64,000 nucleotides of DNA from Nephrocerus scutellatus (GCA_947095585.1 OX352761.1:64432882-64496881); one strand, 5' to 3'; numbered from the stretch's first letter, positions 21,583-34,686 are shown. The notes: generated by a model not told the origin, from the sequence alone. Made by a program: numbers and translations.

Positions 21583-22290
21583 AATTGCAGTGTTCGTATT
21601 CGTGGTAACTAAGGACATACATCTTGAACTGGTCAGCGATTTCACTTCAGAAGCGTTTATTGCAGCTGTTAGAAGATTCATATCCCGAAGAGGATTTTGC
21701 GCTCACTTCTGCGGAACAACATTCGTAGGAGCAAACAAAGAATTATAACAGCAGCTTAAACTTGTGATCGTCTAAAGCAACAAGGAAACCGCAGATAACC
21801 TTATTACACATGGAGTCCAGTGGCACTTTATCCCGCCAGCTGCACCACGCTTCGGTTTGTGTGAGGCTGGGGTAAAATCTATGTAGTACCATCTAAAACG
21901 GGTCATCTTGACATTTGAAGAGCTGTCCACCATATTAACGCAAGTGGAAGCCAGTTTAAATTCTCGTCCATTAGTTGCAATAAGCAATGATCTTGACGAC
22001 AACTCCATACTTACGCCTGGACTCTTTCTCATTGGCGCTGCCTTAAAAGCCTTACCTGATTCTTGACTGGACCAAACGAAAAGTTATCGTTCACGCTGGA
22101 GATTGATACAAAAAATAATTCAAGATTTTTGGCACAGATGGTCCTCAGATTCTTTGGCGCAACTTCAACAGAGATGAAAATGGAAACAAGTACATAAAGA
22201 CATTTCCATAGTACTAATCAAGGACGATCGGTTACCACCAACTAAGTGGAATTTAACCAAGATAACGTGACTATTATCAAAACTATGCCC
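21583..22290 (+). pseudogene. BEL integrase core and C-terminal DUF5641-like tail, unit 1
   Basis: Continues the integrase split by the insertion: FVVTKDIHLELVSDFTSEAF, RRFISRRG, then HFCGTTFVGANKEL, where BEL integrases have an Asp (DNGTNFVGA type). The second catalytic Asp is therefore lost. The Glu block CEAGVKSM is recognisable, followed by a stop. A DUF5641-like tail (LIKDDRLPPTKWNL) lies at about 22214-22262. It has many stops. Confidence 0.85.
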
Positions 22291-22298
22291 GTTACAGA

Positions 22299-23258
22299 TT
22301 GAAACTGATAAGGGAAAACCAGAACCTGGAAGACAGGAGAACGACCGAAACCAACACGAGAAAGTCAACGCTGGAATACAAAGCCGTCAATTCCTTAGTG
22401 GCAAGGACTTGTTTTAAGCCCCTTTTCTGGTGGTGCATCATAACTATCGCAAGCAGTCCGATAGCTTCTCAACAAATCGCTAATAGTTTTGAAATTATAC
22501 CATTAGCAACACATCGTGGTCAAATACACCCTTTAATATTGACAGTTCAACAACTCAAAACAGAATTGGCGCGCATCCATGACCACATTCCAAGGACTAT
22601 GATGATACCTGGAGATCGGAACCATGAGTCAATCCTTCAACTGTATAAGGCCATGCAGCAAAGGGCACGAGTTACAGACAAAAACGTAATTTTTGAGCTC
22701 ACCCTGGCGCTATTGTACAATGAAGAGTTCAAAGTGAACAAGGTCCTTCCAGTACCCACATTGCATAACAAAACCTTTACGTTCATCGAACCGTCATCAG
22801 ACTACATGATTGTTAATCTTCAAGGCGATCATTATTATGTGATGAACGAAAACGCATTCTCTTCATGCGAGCGAGGTAGACTGGAAAACGAAAATATGTC
22901 GGAGAAGGAAAGGCATCCATACATACTACCACGCAACAGTAGATTAACTAAATTGCTAATCAAACATATTCATGAGAAAACGCTGCATGGAAGAATTAAA
23001 CTACTTTTATCCACACTTCACCGGTCGTTCTGGGTGATTCAAGCTAAATCTGCAGCACGTCAAATTATCCACAATTGCGTGCGAAGTCACCGTTTCAATG
23101 CAGTCTCTAGTAACCAGATTATGGGAATGCTTCCAACTCCACGAGTCACAACATCGCGTCCATTTACACACACGGGTATTGACTATGCCGGACCAATTCA
23201 AATCCGTATTTTTAAAGGCAGAGGGAGTCGATCAACGAAGGGCAGAGGCGGACAATAA
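22299..23258 (+). pseudogene. Fused BEL env N-terminus and integrase zinc region (duplication junction)
   Basis: One open frame of 319 codons. Residues 1-192 are env, with a hydrophobic signal-like segment (PLFWWCIITIASSPIA) and then TFTFIEPSSDYMIV and YYVMNENAFSSC, similar to baculovirus-F-like env proteins of insect retroelements. At 22874-22876 it passes in frame into GRLENENMSEKERHPYILP, the integrase zinc region. Env is normally downstream of integrase, so this order exists only because a segment was tandemly duplicated. Its first codon in frame is TTG, and the ATG-bearing 36 bases known from the right-hand array are missing. Expression is doubtful. Confidence 0.8.
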
Positions 23259-26078
23259 ATAAAGCTCCGTTAGGGTGAGCAATGTTCAAAGACCGTGTTC
23301 CACTGTTTTGCATTCTATCCAACTGCGTCGCAAAAAATTTCTTGGTTGGAGGCGGTTTCCGTCCGAATACAATTGGCAATTACACCGTCTGGCACGTAAT
23401 TCTGCGACATTAACTATCTGTTATAAAGTGACCACTTCACAACTTAGTTACACAGCATTGCAACACAGTTGCAGTGTTGCAATCCTAAATCAATGCCCTA
23501 TAACAATCTTGCTATACTCACATCCGTTGAACCAACATCCGCTATTTCACAATCCCAAATCAATACCTACATAGTTGCAACCTTGCAACTATTTATTACA
23601 CCAATTAATACAGCGCCCTAAATCAATGTCCGTTATTGCCCAATACCAGAGCAATAAACCCCAACTAATAAACAAAACCAATAACACACAGCAATCAAAC
23701 CAAATGTACATTATGCCGACGCAGCATATAGTACACAGTACAAACGGTCGAGTCATTGTACTGATGCGGTGCCGTACGAGGCCCTATGCTGATGTCATAT
23801 TTCTCTATCCATTCACCCCAACTTACATATTGCGCAACCGCACTGAAATATGATTCAAATGTAGGTCACAACCGCATACATGAATTTGATTTCCTCTTTC
23901 GCGCATTAGGATAGGTCAGTATTAAAAGCTCGAACGTGTTGAATTTGATGTTGTGAGCTTTCATATAGGAATCTTTGATAGTAAAAGCTCTAATACCGAG
24001 GTTTCGTTATTGGAACCGAGGCAGAATATAGGCAGTCACATAGAGTATCAGGAACAGTCATATAGTCATATAGAGTACCATCAGCCAGACTGGTAATAAG
24101 CAGTCAGATAACAGAGTCCAACACAAAGTTATTTTACTAAATCAAACACAAAGTGATTGTACAAAGTGAATATACCTTACTAAATCAAACACAAAGTTAT
24201 TATACAAAGTGAATATACCTTACTAAATCAAACACAAAGTTATTATACAAAGTGATTATACCTTACTAAATCAAACTCAAAGTTATTATCCTATCAATAT
24301 CGCGTCTTATTTAAACCTATAAGTACCAAAATTGTGTGAATGTTTAATTTTAAGAATAAGTTTTAATAAAACTAGATTAAAGAAAACCAACCATAAACTT
24401 GCTTATTGATTTATTTGGACAACAACCATCGTGAAAAACAGGAAACCCAAAATAATGTAAGCTAGTATTAGAACCTCTTTATAAGAGCTAATACTACAAC
24501 ATATTTGTAATGCAAAACGGAACTACTTCTCTTAAAATATTGTGTCCCTCTCTCCCATTGAAACAACTGTGGAGAAAACTTCACGATATTGGTATTGGGG
24601 ACAAAGTTTTCCATTTGACTGTCAACTGGACCCAACTGAGCTGAATAACCATTTTCTTACATCTGCATCACCTAGCTCTCGCTTATTGACTCCAGTGACG
24701 TATCATAATGTTTGTCTCTCGACTTTTGAATTTTCCACTTTTTCTGAGGTAGACGTGGCGAGTAGCATCATGTCACTACATTCTAACTCAGCTGGAGACG
24801 ATGGTGTATCTTTAAAATTCTTAAAATTGATTATTCCAGTGATCCTTAGCCCCCTGTCACATATTTTTAACTTTTGCATTACTTCTTCATCGTTTCCGAA
24901 TACTTGGAAACTTGCTAAAATAATTCCAGTTGCAAAAAAAGTAATGCCTCCATTCCAACCGACTTCCGACCAATAAGTATACTGTCGTGCATATCAAAAA
25001 TTTTTGAAAAACTAATTACAAAGCAGATCACATTCTATATTAGTGCCCACAACCTTTTGTCTCCATTGTAATCCGGTTTCAGCCCTCAGCATAGTTGCAA
25101 GACAGCAATGGTAAAAGTGATGGACGACATTCGAAACTCGTTTGATGATTATCATATTACTTTACTTTGCTTGTTAGATTTCTCTAACGCCTTTGACATC
25201 ATAAATCATAATATTCTCTGTAATAAACTCAGACAACTATTTGGATTTGGAGATAACTCTGTTAAGCTTTTAAGGGACTATCTCTCTAACAGGTATCAGA
25301 GAGTTCTTGTTGGCGATTCTTACTCTTCTTACTGTTGAGTTGAGACCGGCGTTCCACAAGGCTCCATTTTGGGTCCGGTTTTATTTTGCATTTATATAAA
25401 CGACTTAACATGTGTTCTTAAAAACTGTAACTTTCATCTTTATGCTGATGATCTTCAAATTTACATTTCGAGGCCAATAGGCGCGATTCGATACGTGCAT
25501 AAGCTTCGTAGATACGATCACACCTCAGCCCTGTTCAATAACGTTTTCGGTTGCCCTCTGAGGCGGCTTCTGGACGCCAGAAACTGTATCTTCCTACATA
25601 ATATCATTGTAGCACGTACCCCGGCGTACCTATTCAATAAACTGCGTTTTACCCGATCCTCCAGGAATAGCACTCTTATTATACCGAAATATAATTTTCT
25701 TAATTCCTCAAGGCACTTCCTCGTTCATGCCACCCGACTGTGGAACTCATTGCCGCCTTCTCTAAAATTAATAGCTAACGCATCGCGCTTCCGGAGGGCT
25801 ATCTACGATCATTATAATTTGCAATAATTCCCCCATGAACCCTGCTTTCTATTACTCCATCCTTTCTTTCTTTTTAATTTTGTTCCTATACTTTCTTTAT
25901 TTTAGTTTGTTTTTAACCTCTAAATTTTTCTACTTTATCGAGTCTTACTATCTCAAGTTTGTTAGCTTATATCACAGTTTCATACTTGCATTTATTAGCT
26001 AAAAAACCCTGTACAATATAAGACTCAGTCTTTTGTACTTATACTTAAGATCATAAATAAAAATGAAATGAAATGAAT
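23244..26078 (+). mobile_element. CR1/L2-like insertion in integrase, unit 2
   Basis: The insertion is clean, with target duplication GAAGGGC at 23237-23243 and 26079-26085. It contains the 5' part, the LTR-like block with 43 bp repeats, and the RT with the same two stops and post-YADD deletion as the other copies. The 3' tail ends in ATGAAATGAAATGAAT. It has a private one-base loss in AAAAAAGTAATGCC near 24941 that breaks the RT frame after VAKK. It shows the simple state of the insertion, without the R1 end or hAT remnant. Confidence 0.85.
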
Positions 26079-26795
26079 GAAGGGCTATATTGCAGTGTTC
26101 GTATTCGTGGTAACTAAGGACCTACATCTTGAACTGGTCAGCGATTTCACTTCAGAAGCGTTTATTGCAGCTGTTAGAAGATTCATATCCCGAAGAGGAT
26201 TTTGCGCTCACTTCTGCGGAACAACATTCGTAGGAGCAAACAAAGAATTATAACAGCAGCTTAAACTTGTGATCGTCTAAAGCAACAAGGAAACCGCAGA
26301 TAACCTTATTACACATGGAGTCCAGTGGCACTTTATCCCGCCAGCTGCACCACGCTTCGGTTTGTGTGAGGCTGGGGTAAAATCTATGTAGTACCATCTA
26401 AAACGGGTCATCTTGACATTTGAAGAGCTGTCCACCATATTAACGCAAGTGGAAGCCAGTTTAAATTCTCGTCCATTAGTTGCAATAAGCAATGATCTTG
26501 ACGACAACTCCATACTTACGCCTGGACTCTTTCTCATTGGCGCTGCCTTAAAAGCCTTACCTGATTCTTGACTGGACCAAACGAAAAGTTATCGTTCACG
26601 CTGGAGATTGATACAAAAAATAATTCAAGATTTTTGGCACAGATGGTCCTCAGATTCTTTGGCGCAACTTCAACAGAGATGAAAATGGAAACAAGTACAT
26701 AAAGACATTTCCATAGTACTAATCAAGGACGATCGGTTACCACCAACTAAGTGGAATTTAACCAAGATAACGTGACTATTATCAAAACTATGCCC
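26079..26795 (+). pseudogene. BEL integrase core and DUF5641-like tail, unit 2
   Basis: Starts at the intact target site (GAAGGGCTATATTGCAG) and carries the same blocks as unit 1, with FCGTTFVGA in place of the Asp-containing motif. Stops are in the same places (KEL*QQ). Confidence 0.85.
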
Positions 26796-26803
26796 GTTAC
26801 AGA

Positions 26804-27955
26804 TTGAAACTGATAAGGGAAAACCAGAACCTGGAAGACAGGAGAACGACCGAAACCAACACGAGAAAGTCAACGCTGGAATACAAAGCCGTCAATTCCT
26901 TAGTGGCAAGGACTTGTTTTAAGCCCCTTTTCTGGTGGTGCATCATAACTATCGCAAGCAGTCCGATAGCTTCTCAACAAATCGCTAATAGTTTTGAAAT
27001 TATACCATTAGCAACACATCGTGGTCAAATACACCCTTTAATATTGACAGTTCAACAACCCAAAACAGAATTGGCGCGCATCCATGACCACATTCCAAGG
27101 ACTATGATGATACCTGGAGATCGGAACCATGAGTCAATCCTTCAACTGTATAAGGCCATGCAGCAAAGGGCACGAGTTACAGACAAAAACGTAATTTTTG
27201 AGCTCACCCTGGCGCTATTGTACAATGAAGAGTTCAAAGTGAACAAGGTCCTTCCAGTACCCACATTGCATAACAAAACCTTTACGTTCATCGAACCGTC
27301 ATCAGACTACATGATTGTTAATCTTCAAGGCGATCATTATTATGTGATGAACGAAAACGCATTCTCTTCATGCGACCGAAGCGCCCTGGACTTTTACTGG
27401 TTTATCTTGCACCAGTAAAAGTCCATCCACTATACACAGCCGGTTCAACTGTAGTTCCAGCTAAGTTATCAGGAAGTGGTATTTTGAAACTAATTCCAAA
27501 CTGTAGAGTCCATCAGACAACAATGATATTGATTTGGCAAGCAGACCATCACAACACAACTTCAACCTTCGTACTTACCTATCCAGAATATCTCTGATCA
27601 ATTGGTTAGATTCAGCTATAAACCAGAAAATGTCCCAGTATTAACGTCGGACATTACGCAGCACAATCTTAAAATACAACAAGACATCGCCTTACAAAGA
27701 AGTCAAGAAACTCTACTGCACGGAATACGAACACAAAAAATTCACCAGATTTCCCTTAGCGGAATTGGGACACTCTTAGCAATTGTGTTCAATATCGACA
27801 TAATCATAAGAAGACTGACACGGAAAAAACCAGAGGTAACCCTTCAATTAACCCATCAGCCTGAACCAGCACCTAGAAGAATGGAAAGAAGAGCCTCATC
27901 AGCAAGCCAGTTTCAGCCAACAACAATGTTCTTGGAGGAACAGTTTGCAGTTTAA
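26804..27955 (+). pseudogene. BEL env remnant, unit 2
   Basis: The N-terminal 204 codons match unit 1. The frame then breaks at 27388-27424, where an inverted duplication replaced the normal sequence. It resumes (27400-27597) with GSTVVPAKLSGSGILKL, stops after YPEYL, and resumes in another frame at 27602-27955. That part has a hydrophobic segment (GIGTLLAIVFNIDIII) followed by RRLTRKK, a transmembrane anchor and cytoplasmic tail. The organisation is like a fusion-type env of insect BEL/errantivirus elements. It is dead by several breaks. Confidence 0.75.
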
Positions 27956-27978
27956 GACATCAGGCGGCAGCCCCAGCA

Positions 27979-28370
27979 TGTTACGACCATAACATACGGA
28001 CTATCACGATCATAATTCTACACATTTTTACAATTCAGCACATTTTATTTTCCCAGCAAAATATAGATACCGTTGTGTGACACATTCCCACAGTTTTCTG
28101 TTGCCCTCAGCACATTCTCTGGGATAAAATTTTTCTCAGCTAATATGCAAAATCCAAGGTGTCTTATTGCTGTCCGGGTACGTGTTATTTTTGCTTTAAT
28201 TTATCAATTTCAAAATTGTACAATAAGCTTTAATTTAGTATATAAGAGCAGAATTAAATAAAAATAAATCAGTTCTTTTTTACAAACCAAACATAAACTG
28301 TGTTTTATTTATTGACTTCCCCCACCAGTGGTAAGGGGTCATTAAATAAATATCATCAATTCATAATAAC
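27979..28370 (+). repeat. BEL middle LTR, hybrid of the outer two
   Basis: Begins TGTTACGACC, as the right LTR does, and lacks the 26 extra bases of the left LTR. Up to TTTTTCTCAGC it agrees with the right LTR. After the shared stretch CAGCTAATATGCAAAAT it agrees with the left LTR at every distinguishing site seen (CCAAGG, CTGTCCGGG, AATAAGCTTTA, TATATAAGAGCAG, CCCCCACCAG, AATAAATATC). It serves as 3' LTR of copy 1 and 5' LTR of copy 2. Confidence 0.9.
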
Positions 28371-28371
28371 T

Positions 28372-28387
28372 TTTGGTCCTTCAAGCC
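28372..28387 (+). other. Putative BEL primer-binding site, copy 2
   Basis: TTTGGTCCTTCAAGCC directly follows the middle LTR, as at 6031. Confidence 0.55.
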
Positions 28388-28558
28388 TACAAAAGCGTAA
28401 CCAGGGCTTCTACACAGGTTTTAAAACATTAAGTTTGAACTCAACATATTCTAGCGTTACCAAGGCTTACATTGACATATTTTTTTGAAGCGTTGAAGCG
28501 TTGCTAAGTACACTGCTAGTGAAGTGCAAAAAAAAAAACAGTACAACTGTGCAAAAAA

Positions 28559-29860
28559 ATGGAGGTCTGCGAAGACTTCATTATTGTTGCTAGGCAGAAG
28601 ACCTTAGCACAAGAGTTGGAAAGAGCGCAAATAAACTTCGGAAAAGATAGCGCGTCTTAGAAAACCAAACGGTACAAGGAAGACCGACTTGCAAAAATCG
28701 ACGAAATTTGGAAGTATTTCGAGAAAAACCATGAAAAATTTCTAGTTGTGACAAAGCCTGATACTGCCTGCATATATGCAGAGAAACACATATGATATCG
28801 TTAAAGCCCTACACAAAAAGTTATGAACGGACTTGGAAAACATTGTTCCACAAATTGAAGATATCGAAGTCCAAAAAGAGATCCCCAAGACCTCAAAAGA
28901 CGACACACAGCGGCTTCGTCTCGGAAAAATAGATATCAAAATTGGATCTATAATAAGAACGATAGAATCTTTAGAGCGGACATTTCAAAACTACTCGAAA
29001 GAAGTGCACGAGTAGCAGCAAAGAGTTATTCTAGATCAATGGAAATCCCTGACCGGATTACATAAAGAATTTCTTTCAAATACAAGTGATCAAGATTATA
29101 AGACCTCATACGTTACTGAAAAGCGGTATAAAGGCGTACAAGAAGATATCAACAACTGCCTATTTCATATGGCCTCGAAATCCTCGGAAACTAAAATCGT
29201 CTAGAAGTTCGACTACCTCCGTTAAAAATTCCCATATTCAGGGGGACTTACTTAGAATGGCAGTCATTATTTTTCACAACTATCCCATAAAAAAACTACT
29301 CTTGGGATCACCGAGAAAATGGAGTATTTAAAAACGCATTTGGATGGCGAGCCGTTGCAGTTGATAAAACATTTCACAATATCACGTAAAAACTACGCTA
29401 ATTCTTGGGAAACATTAAAAAAGCGAAACGACAATGAGAGGAAGATCGTATCAATGCACTTAGACAGGATGTTTAAAACTGGACACCATGGCAATCAATC
29501 TGAAAAACATGGGATTCGAGACATCATCCTGGGGAACAATAATAGTTCATCTCATCGTGAAGGGATTGTACCCGGAAATCAGAAATCTTTTTGAGCAATG
29601 GATTAAAAGTCCAAACAAGTTTCCCTCAAGAGATGAACTCTTTGAGTTCCAAGTTTATGGGATGGACATCAAAGGAATGATACGAACAGGTTAAACAGGC
29701 CAAGGTTTGCGTCAATTATTTACGGCATGATAAGAAGGTTGCTTGCTCTTGTCTTCGAATTTGTAAGCTGTGCACTAAAAAGCACTACACACTGCTACAT
29801 CAATAAAATCATAATGTGGAAAAAAGGCAGATCAATGAGCCCAGTTCTACCTCAACTCAA
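28559..29860 (+). pseudogene. BEL gag remnant, copy 2
   Basis: Same gag as 6215-7660 with private damage. A TAG replaces the Trp codon in the first block (SAS*KTKR). About 155 bases covering the end of the capsid-like domain and the first zinc-finger cysteines are deleted at about 29649 (FEFQVYGMD junction). The capsid-like blocks HLDGEPLQLIKH and PEIRNLFEQWIKSP remain. Confidence 0.85.
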
Positions 29861-29879
29861 GCATCCATGGTGAAGTCAC

Positions 29880-30500
29880 ACCAGCTCATCAAAACCAGGG
29901 TGTTCTCCTCGCCACAGCCATTATAAACGCAACACACATTTACGGACATAGCAGGGAAATGAGGGCGCTGATACATCCAGGATCACAAGCGACACTAATA
30001 ACTGAAGCGGCAGTTCAATTATTACGTCTCCCGAAATAGGAGGTACACACAGAAATCAGTGGATTAGGAGCAACTGGTGCCGGAACAGCCCGCAGCAAGG
30101 TTGAAGTCGCAATCCAACCGAGATTTACATCAGACTTCAAACTTTCTGTATCAGCGCTTGTGTTACCAACCCTTACTAAGCTCGTGCCTGAACATAGTCA
30201 AGAACATGCCCAATCAGCTCAAGGGCCTCGTACTTGCCGATCCAATATAGACTATCCCTGGACCTATTGACATGATAATAGGAGTCTATGTGTATGTAGA
30301 GATCATACAAAATGAAATAAAAAGAAGTAACAAAGGTTCCCCCATCGTTCAAAAATCACAACAAGGATGGGTCATCACAGGTCTGACATCGGTGAGGGAT
30401 CAAAACATAAAAATCGTAGGATTGGTCGCTCAAACAACACTAGATAACCAACTTTATGATTTTGGGAACTCGAGCAAATACCCGAGAGGAATCATCTAAT
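29880..30500 (+). pseudogene. BEL protease remnant and protease-RT linker, copy 2
   Basis: Same HPGSQ in place of the catalytic D-x-G-S (His codon 29974-29976). This copy keeps the downstream part missing in copy 1: IIGVYVYVEI, then QKSQQGWVITGL (30272-30499), a typical BEL protease-to-RT linker. Confidence 0.75.
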
Positions 30501-32260
30501 ACAACTAGAACAGCGTTGCGAAGATGTCTATAAAGAAACTTATCATCGAGAACAAAGTGGCAGATACATAGTTAGCATTCCATTCAATCAAGAGTTGATG
30601 CAAAAGCATAACATTGGTGCATCACGGGACCGAGCGGTAGCCAGACTACTTTAGCTAGAAAAACGATTTGTCGCCGATCCAAAGTTAAGAGTTGAATACA
30701 CAAAATTCATGGACGACTTTATAAACCTTTGGCATAAGGTCGAAACTAAGGACTATAACCTTCTAGATAAAAACATCTACTACATACCACATCATGCTGT
30801 CTTTAAACCGGACAGTTTTACTACGAAACTACGCGTTGTGTTTTACGCATCATCGAAGACATCTGGTGGAACAAGCCTTGATCAATTGATGCTCATTGGT
30901 CCAAGATTACAAGAAGACCTAACACAAATTATCATGCGCTGGCGAAGACACCGATACGTATATACAGCGGATATCGAAAATGTACCGCTAAATTAAGGTC
31001 ATCGCTCAGCATCAGGACTGTCAACGTATCGTGTGGAGGAATTCGGCCAACGAACCAATTAAGGACTTCAAGCTAACGACTGTTACATACGGCACAGCTT
31101 CAGCACCGTATTTAGCTGTAAGGACACTTCATCAATTGGCCTTAGATGAACAACAACTTTATCTAATCGCATCCAAAATTGTGAGAAATTATTTCTACGT
31201 AGATGATGTCATATCTGGAGGAAATACACTACTTGAATGTAATGAAGCTCAACATCAATTAATTAATTTACTGAACAGTTACAGCTTTCATCTAAGAAAA
31301 TGGGCCACTAATCACAAGGAATTATTTGTGTCAAACCCAGTAGACAATAATCAATGCTGCATCAACTTGGACAAGGAGGAGGTTGTTAAAACCCTAGGAA
31401 TCCATCAACAGACACATTCCTACTAAGAATAAACCTTATCAAATCAACATGTAAACATGACATGATTTGGGAGGCTGAGCGCGGTTGAGATGAGCCATTT
31501 ACTTCTGAGCTACAGCAATGCTGGAATCAATTCAAAACATATCTCTGATTAGCCGAATCTATTAAAATGCCCGGAATCTAGAGCTGAATGGATTTTGTGA
31601 TGCATCTGATGCTGTTATATATTCAAGAATTACTGATAAAAATGGAATGCACAAGACTACTGTACTAACATGCAAGACAGAAGTGGCACCCATTAAGAAG
31701 AAGCTCACTATACCAAGGATGGAACTTTGTGGAGCAAACCTATTGTCGAAATTGCTGAATGAAATGAGGTAAGTTTTTGGTACTCCGACAGATAATGTGT
31801 ATGCCTGAACGGATTCAACCATCGTCTTAGCCTGGATAAAAAAAGGATCATCGCATGAAAAGGCGTTTATCTCTAACAGATTTGCTCAAATATACGAAAA
31901 CACAGAGCCAAGCTCATGGGGACATATAAAGTCAGCTGAAAATCCAGCAGACTGTGCATCAAGAGGTGTAACAACTGTTCAACTAAAATTCCATCCCCTG
32001 TGGTGGAGTGGATTAGCATGGCTTCAAAAATATACTGTTAATTGGCCTCAACATCCGGAATCACTCGCAACATTAGAGTGTTCCGAAGTTGATTATGTTG
32101 CATCAACAGTTGCCGTAACATCCACTATAGAAGACGATTTTCTTCTTACACGAGATTGATTCGATCTATAGCGTATTGCAAACAATTTGCTTTCAATGTA
32201 AGGAACTGCAAGGAAGCCAGGCGAATTTATTATTAGACCACCACGGAACTGGAAGAAGCT
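30501..32260 (+). pseudogene. BEL reverse transcriptase and RNase H remnant, copy 2
   Basis: Identical in plan to 8063-9840 at an offset of 22,424. YVDD is at 31196-31207, RNase H blocks FCDASDAV and IPRMELCGA at about 31585-31745, and TDSTIVLAWI follows. Stops and shifts are mostly shared, as in ADIENVPLN followed by a stop. A few private substitutions are present. Confidence 0.88.
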
Positions 32261-32424
32261 CAAATATCGGTAATTCGAGCTTCAGCTCTCTCCAACTCTT
32301 CCCCAATTGCCGTGACTCCTCCTCAACTGTTCTGCGCCATGTTCGTTAGAGATACGGTTAGACCAGAAAACCCTTAAGATGTTCCGTATGCACCTATTTA
32401 CGAACGTTTGTAATCAACAAAAAA

Positions 32425-34686
32425 AGTCTATGCAGCACATGACATTTAGAGCCATCATAGGTTGCTTTAATAATAGCTATTAGTTTATCGGGTATACCTC
32501 TCCTGCGCAAGGCGAGCCAGATAAACTGTCTGTTGAACTGTCAAACGCCTTCTCAAAATCGATTAACAGCAGGTGCAGTGGTGATCGGAATTCAACGCAC
32601 TGTTCAATAACGATCCGCAGGGTGTTTATGTGGTCTACACAGGAGGACCCAGTGCGGAAACCTGCTTGTTCGGCATCGAGTGTATCTTCCAGATGTTCCT
32701 TAATACGCTCAAGTACTACTTTGGCTATTACTTTTGCAACTTCAGGGAGAACGCAAATGCCTCTCCAGTTTTCGCACTCCATAAGACTACCTTTTTTTAG
32801 GGAGCTTGACAATCATTCCCTTCTTCCACTCGTCGGGGAAACTTTCTACCTCCCAAGCTCTCTCTACAAGAGGATATAAAAGCTCTGCTGATTTTGGAGC
32901 GGCACGCAGAAGATCTGCGGTATACCATCTAGTCCTACTGACATGTTGCTCTTTAGTGCGTTGACCGCGGTAGCGATCTCATCTTTACTGGGAGTTGAGG
33001 TGCGAATTCGGAAAATTGTTTCTTTCGGCAGCTCCGTTTGATTAGGGTGCATATCGTTAGCGAATACACGGTTAAGGAACGTAGAGAAATGCTCTTCCAT
33101 CGCTTGGACTGATCCTCATCTGAAACGAGTACTGCACCATCTAGGATGTTGGCTAGAGTGGTGACCACCTGTCAGCTCTTTGGTGGTTCTGTAAACGGTT
33201 CCGCTATCGCCTGTTCCTGCTCGCTGCTTCCTCGGCTTCGGAGGCCAGGTTGTTAATATAATTACGTTTGTCACGTCTTACACTATGCTGCACTTCTCTC
33301 GTTTTGCTTCGATACAGGGACTCTAGCTCGATCCTCGCTGCTGCTTTAAGCTTTAAGTAGCTTACGTTCTTCAATCCGCCTCCAGGTATCTTCGGTAAGC
33401 CACGTGCTGTGCCTTGCCTCGCTTCTACCAACAATACTTTCCAGATGTGAAAATATTTTTCACAGCCTTCCAATGTTCTTCGATGGTTGTCGGCAGTGAG
33501 CTTCTTATTTCTTCCACTCCTTGCGATAAATGATCCCTTAATTGTTGGCGTACTGAGGGGATCTTTAGCCGGCCGATGTTATACCTAGGCATTCGGGTGA
33601 TATTGCGGATTCTTTGAACTGGACAGTAGCTACCACGAGGTGATGATCCCGTACCATACCCATGTCGGCTTCTCATCTGTTTCGGACGTCTTAAAGACAG
33701 CTCCTAAAATGTCGGCTGATCGATTTGATTGGATGATGATTGCCTGTCAGTTTACACCCAGCTGCCTTTGTGGCAGGTCTTATGCTCAAACATGGTGCCT
33801 CCTATGACAAGTTGGTTGGTGTTGCAGAAATCAACAAAGCTTTCACCATTGTCATTTCGTTTGCCGAGGCCGTGCTTCCCAATTTACATGTTTGAGTCCT
33901 TCATTATCGTTGCCTAACTTTATATTTAAGTCCCCCATCACGATGACGATATCTCCGTTCGGCGTTGCGTTGGAAAGAGCGCTTAGCTGATTGTAGAAGT
34001 TGTCTTTTTCATCCTCAGTCGAAGGATTCGTTGTGGCGCAACACTGTATAATCGTGATGCGCCGTACTCTAGTCCGAAATCTGGCCGATAAGATGTGGGT
34101 GATAGGAAATTAGGTCTCTGCGTGCTGTTGGCGTTAGCACCAGACCCACTCCAGATGCACGGGGGCTGTCGGAGGGTTTGGCGGAGTAGAGTAGCACTGT
34201 GTTACGCGTTGGGGATTGGTACTCTCCCGCGTTGAACCATCTTACTTCACTCACTTCCAGTATGTCCAAATTATATCGAAGAAACTCACCTGTCAGTTGA
34301 AGAAATCTGGCATTTTGAGGTCCTTCACTCCCTGAGTCAAGGAGCGTCCTCACATTCCAGAAACCAATCTTAGTCCAGGTACAATAGCCAAAAGTCGTCA
34401 TTATTTGATCATTACTTATCCGAGGCGTTGTATCGGTTTCAGTATCGGGCATTTTTTAGTACCGCAGGGTGCTAACCCACATTACGTAGACTAGAAACGC
34501 TAGACCGTTCGTACTAATTTTAGCCTACATATATAAGGATTTATACACATAGTTTCCCGGGGACCACCACTAGGAGGTAGAGCAAGCACTACATCACGAA
34601 CTTGATTGTTGCGCTACTGGCCCAAACCAAGTTTTGAGCAGTCAGTAGTTTCCGGATCAATCGCAATGCAGATCGCCAAATAGATA
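32425..34686 (-). mobile_element. RTE-like non-LTR fragment inside BEL, copy 2
   Basis: Same insertion point and truncated 3' end as 10001-12228. Here the endonuclease N-terminus is open for 127 codons (34452-34069) with WTKIGFWNVRTLL and SEVRWFNAGEYQS. About 30 bases near 33410-33440 differ from copy 1, which has a small replacement there. RT blocks to DFEKAFDS are present and YADD is absent. Confidence 0.75.

Noticed and set aside
21772..22032. Minus-strand frames over the integrase core (also 26277, 38094, 46127, 47875, 55448, 60145)
   Set aside because: Shadows of the plus-strand integrase core; no independent motif.
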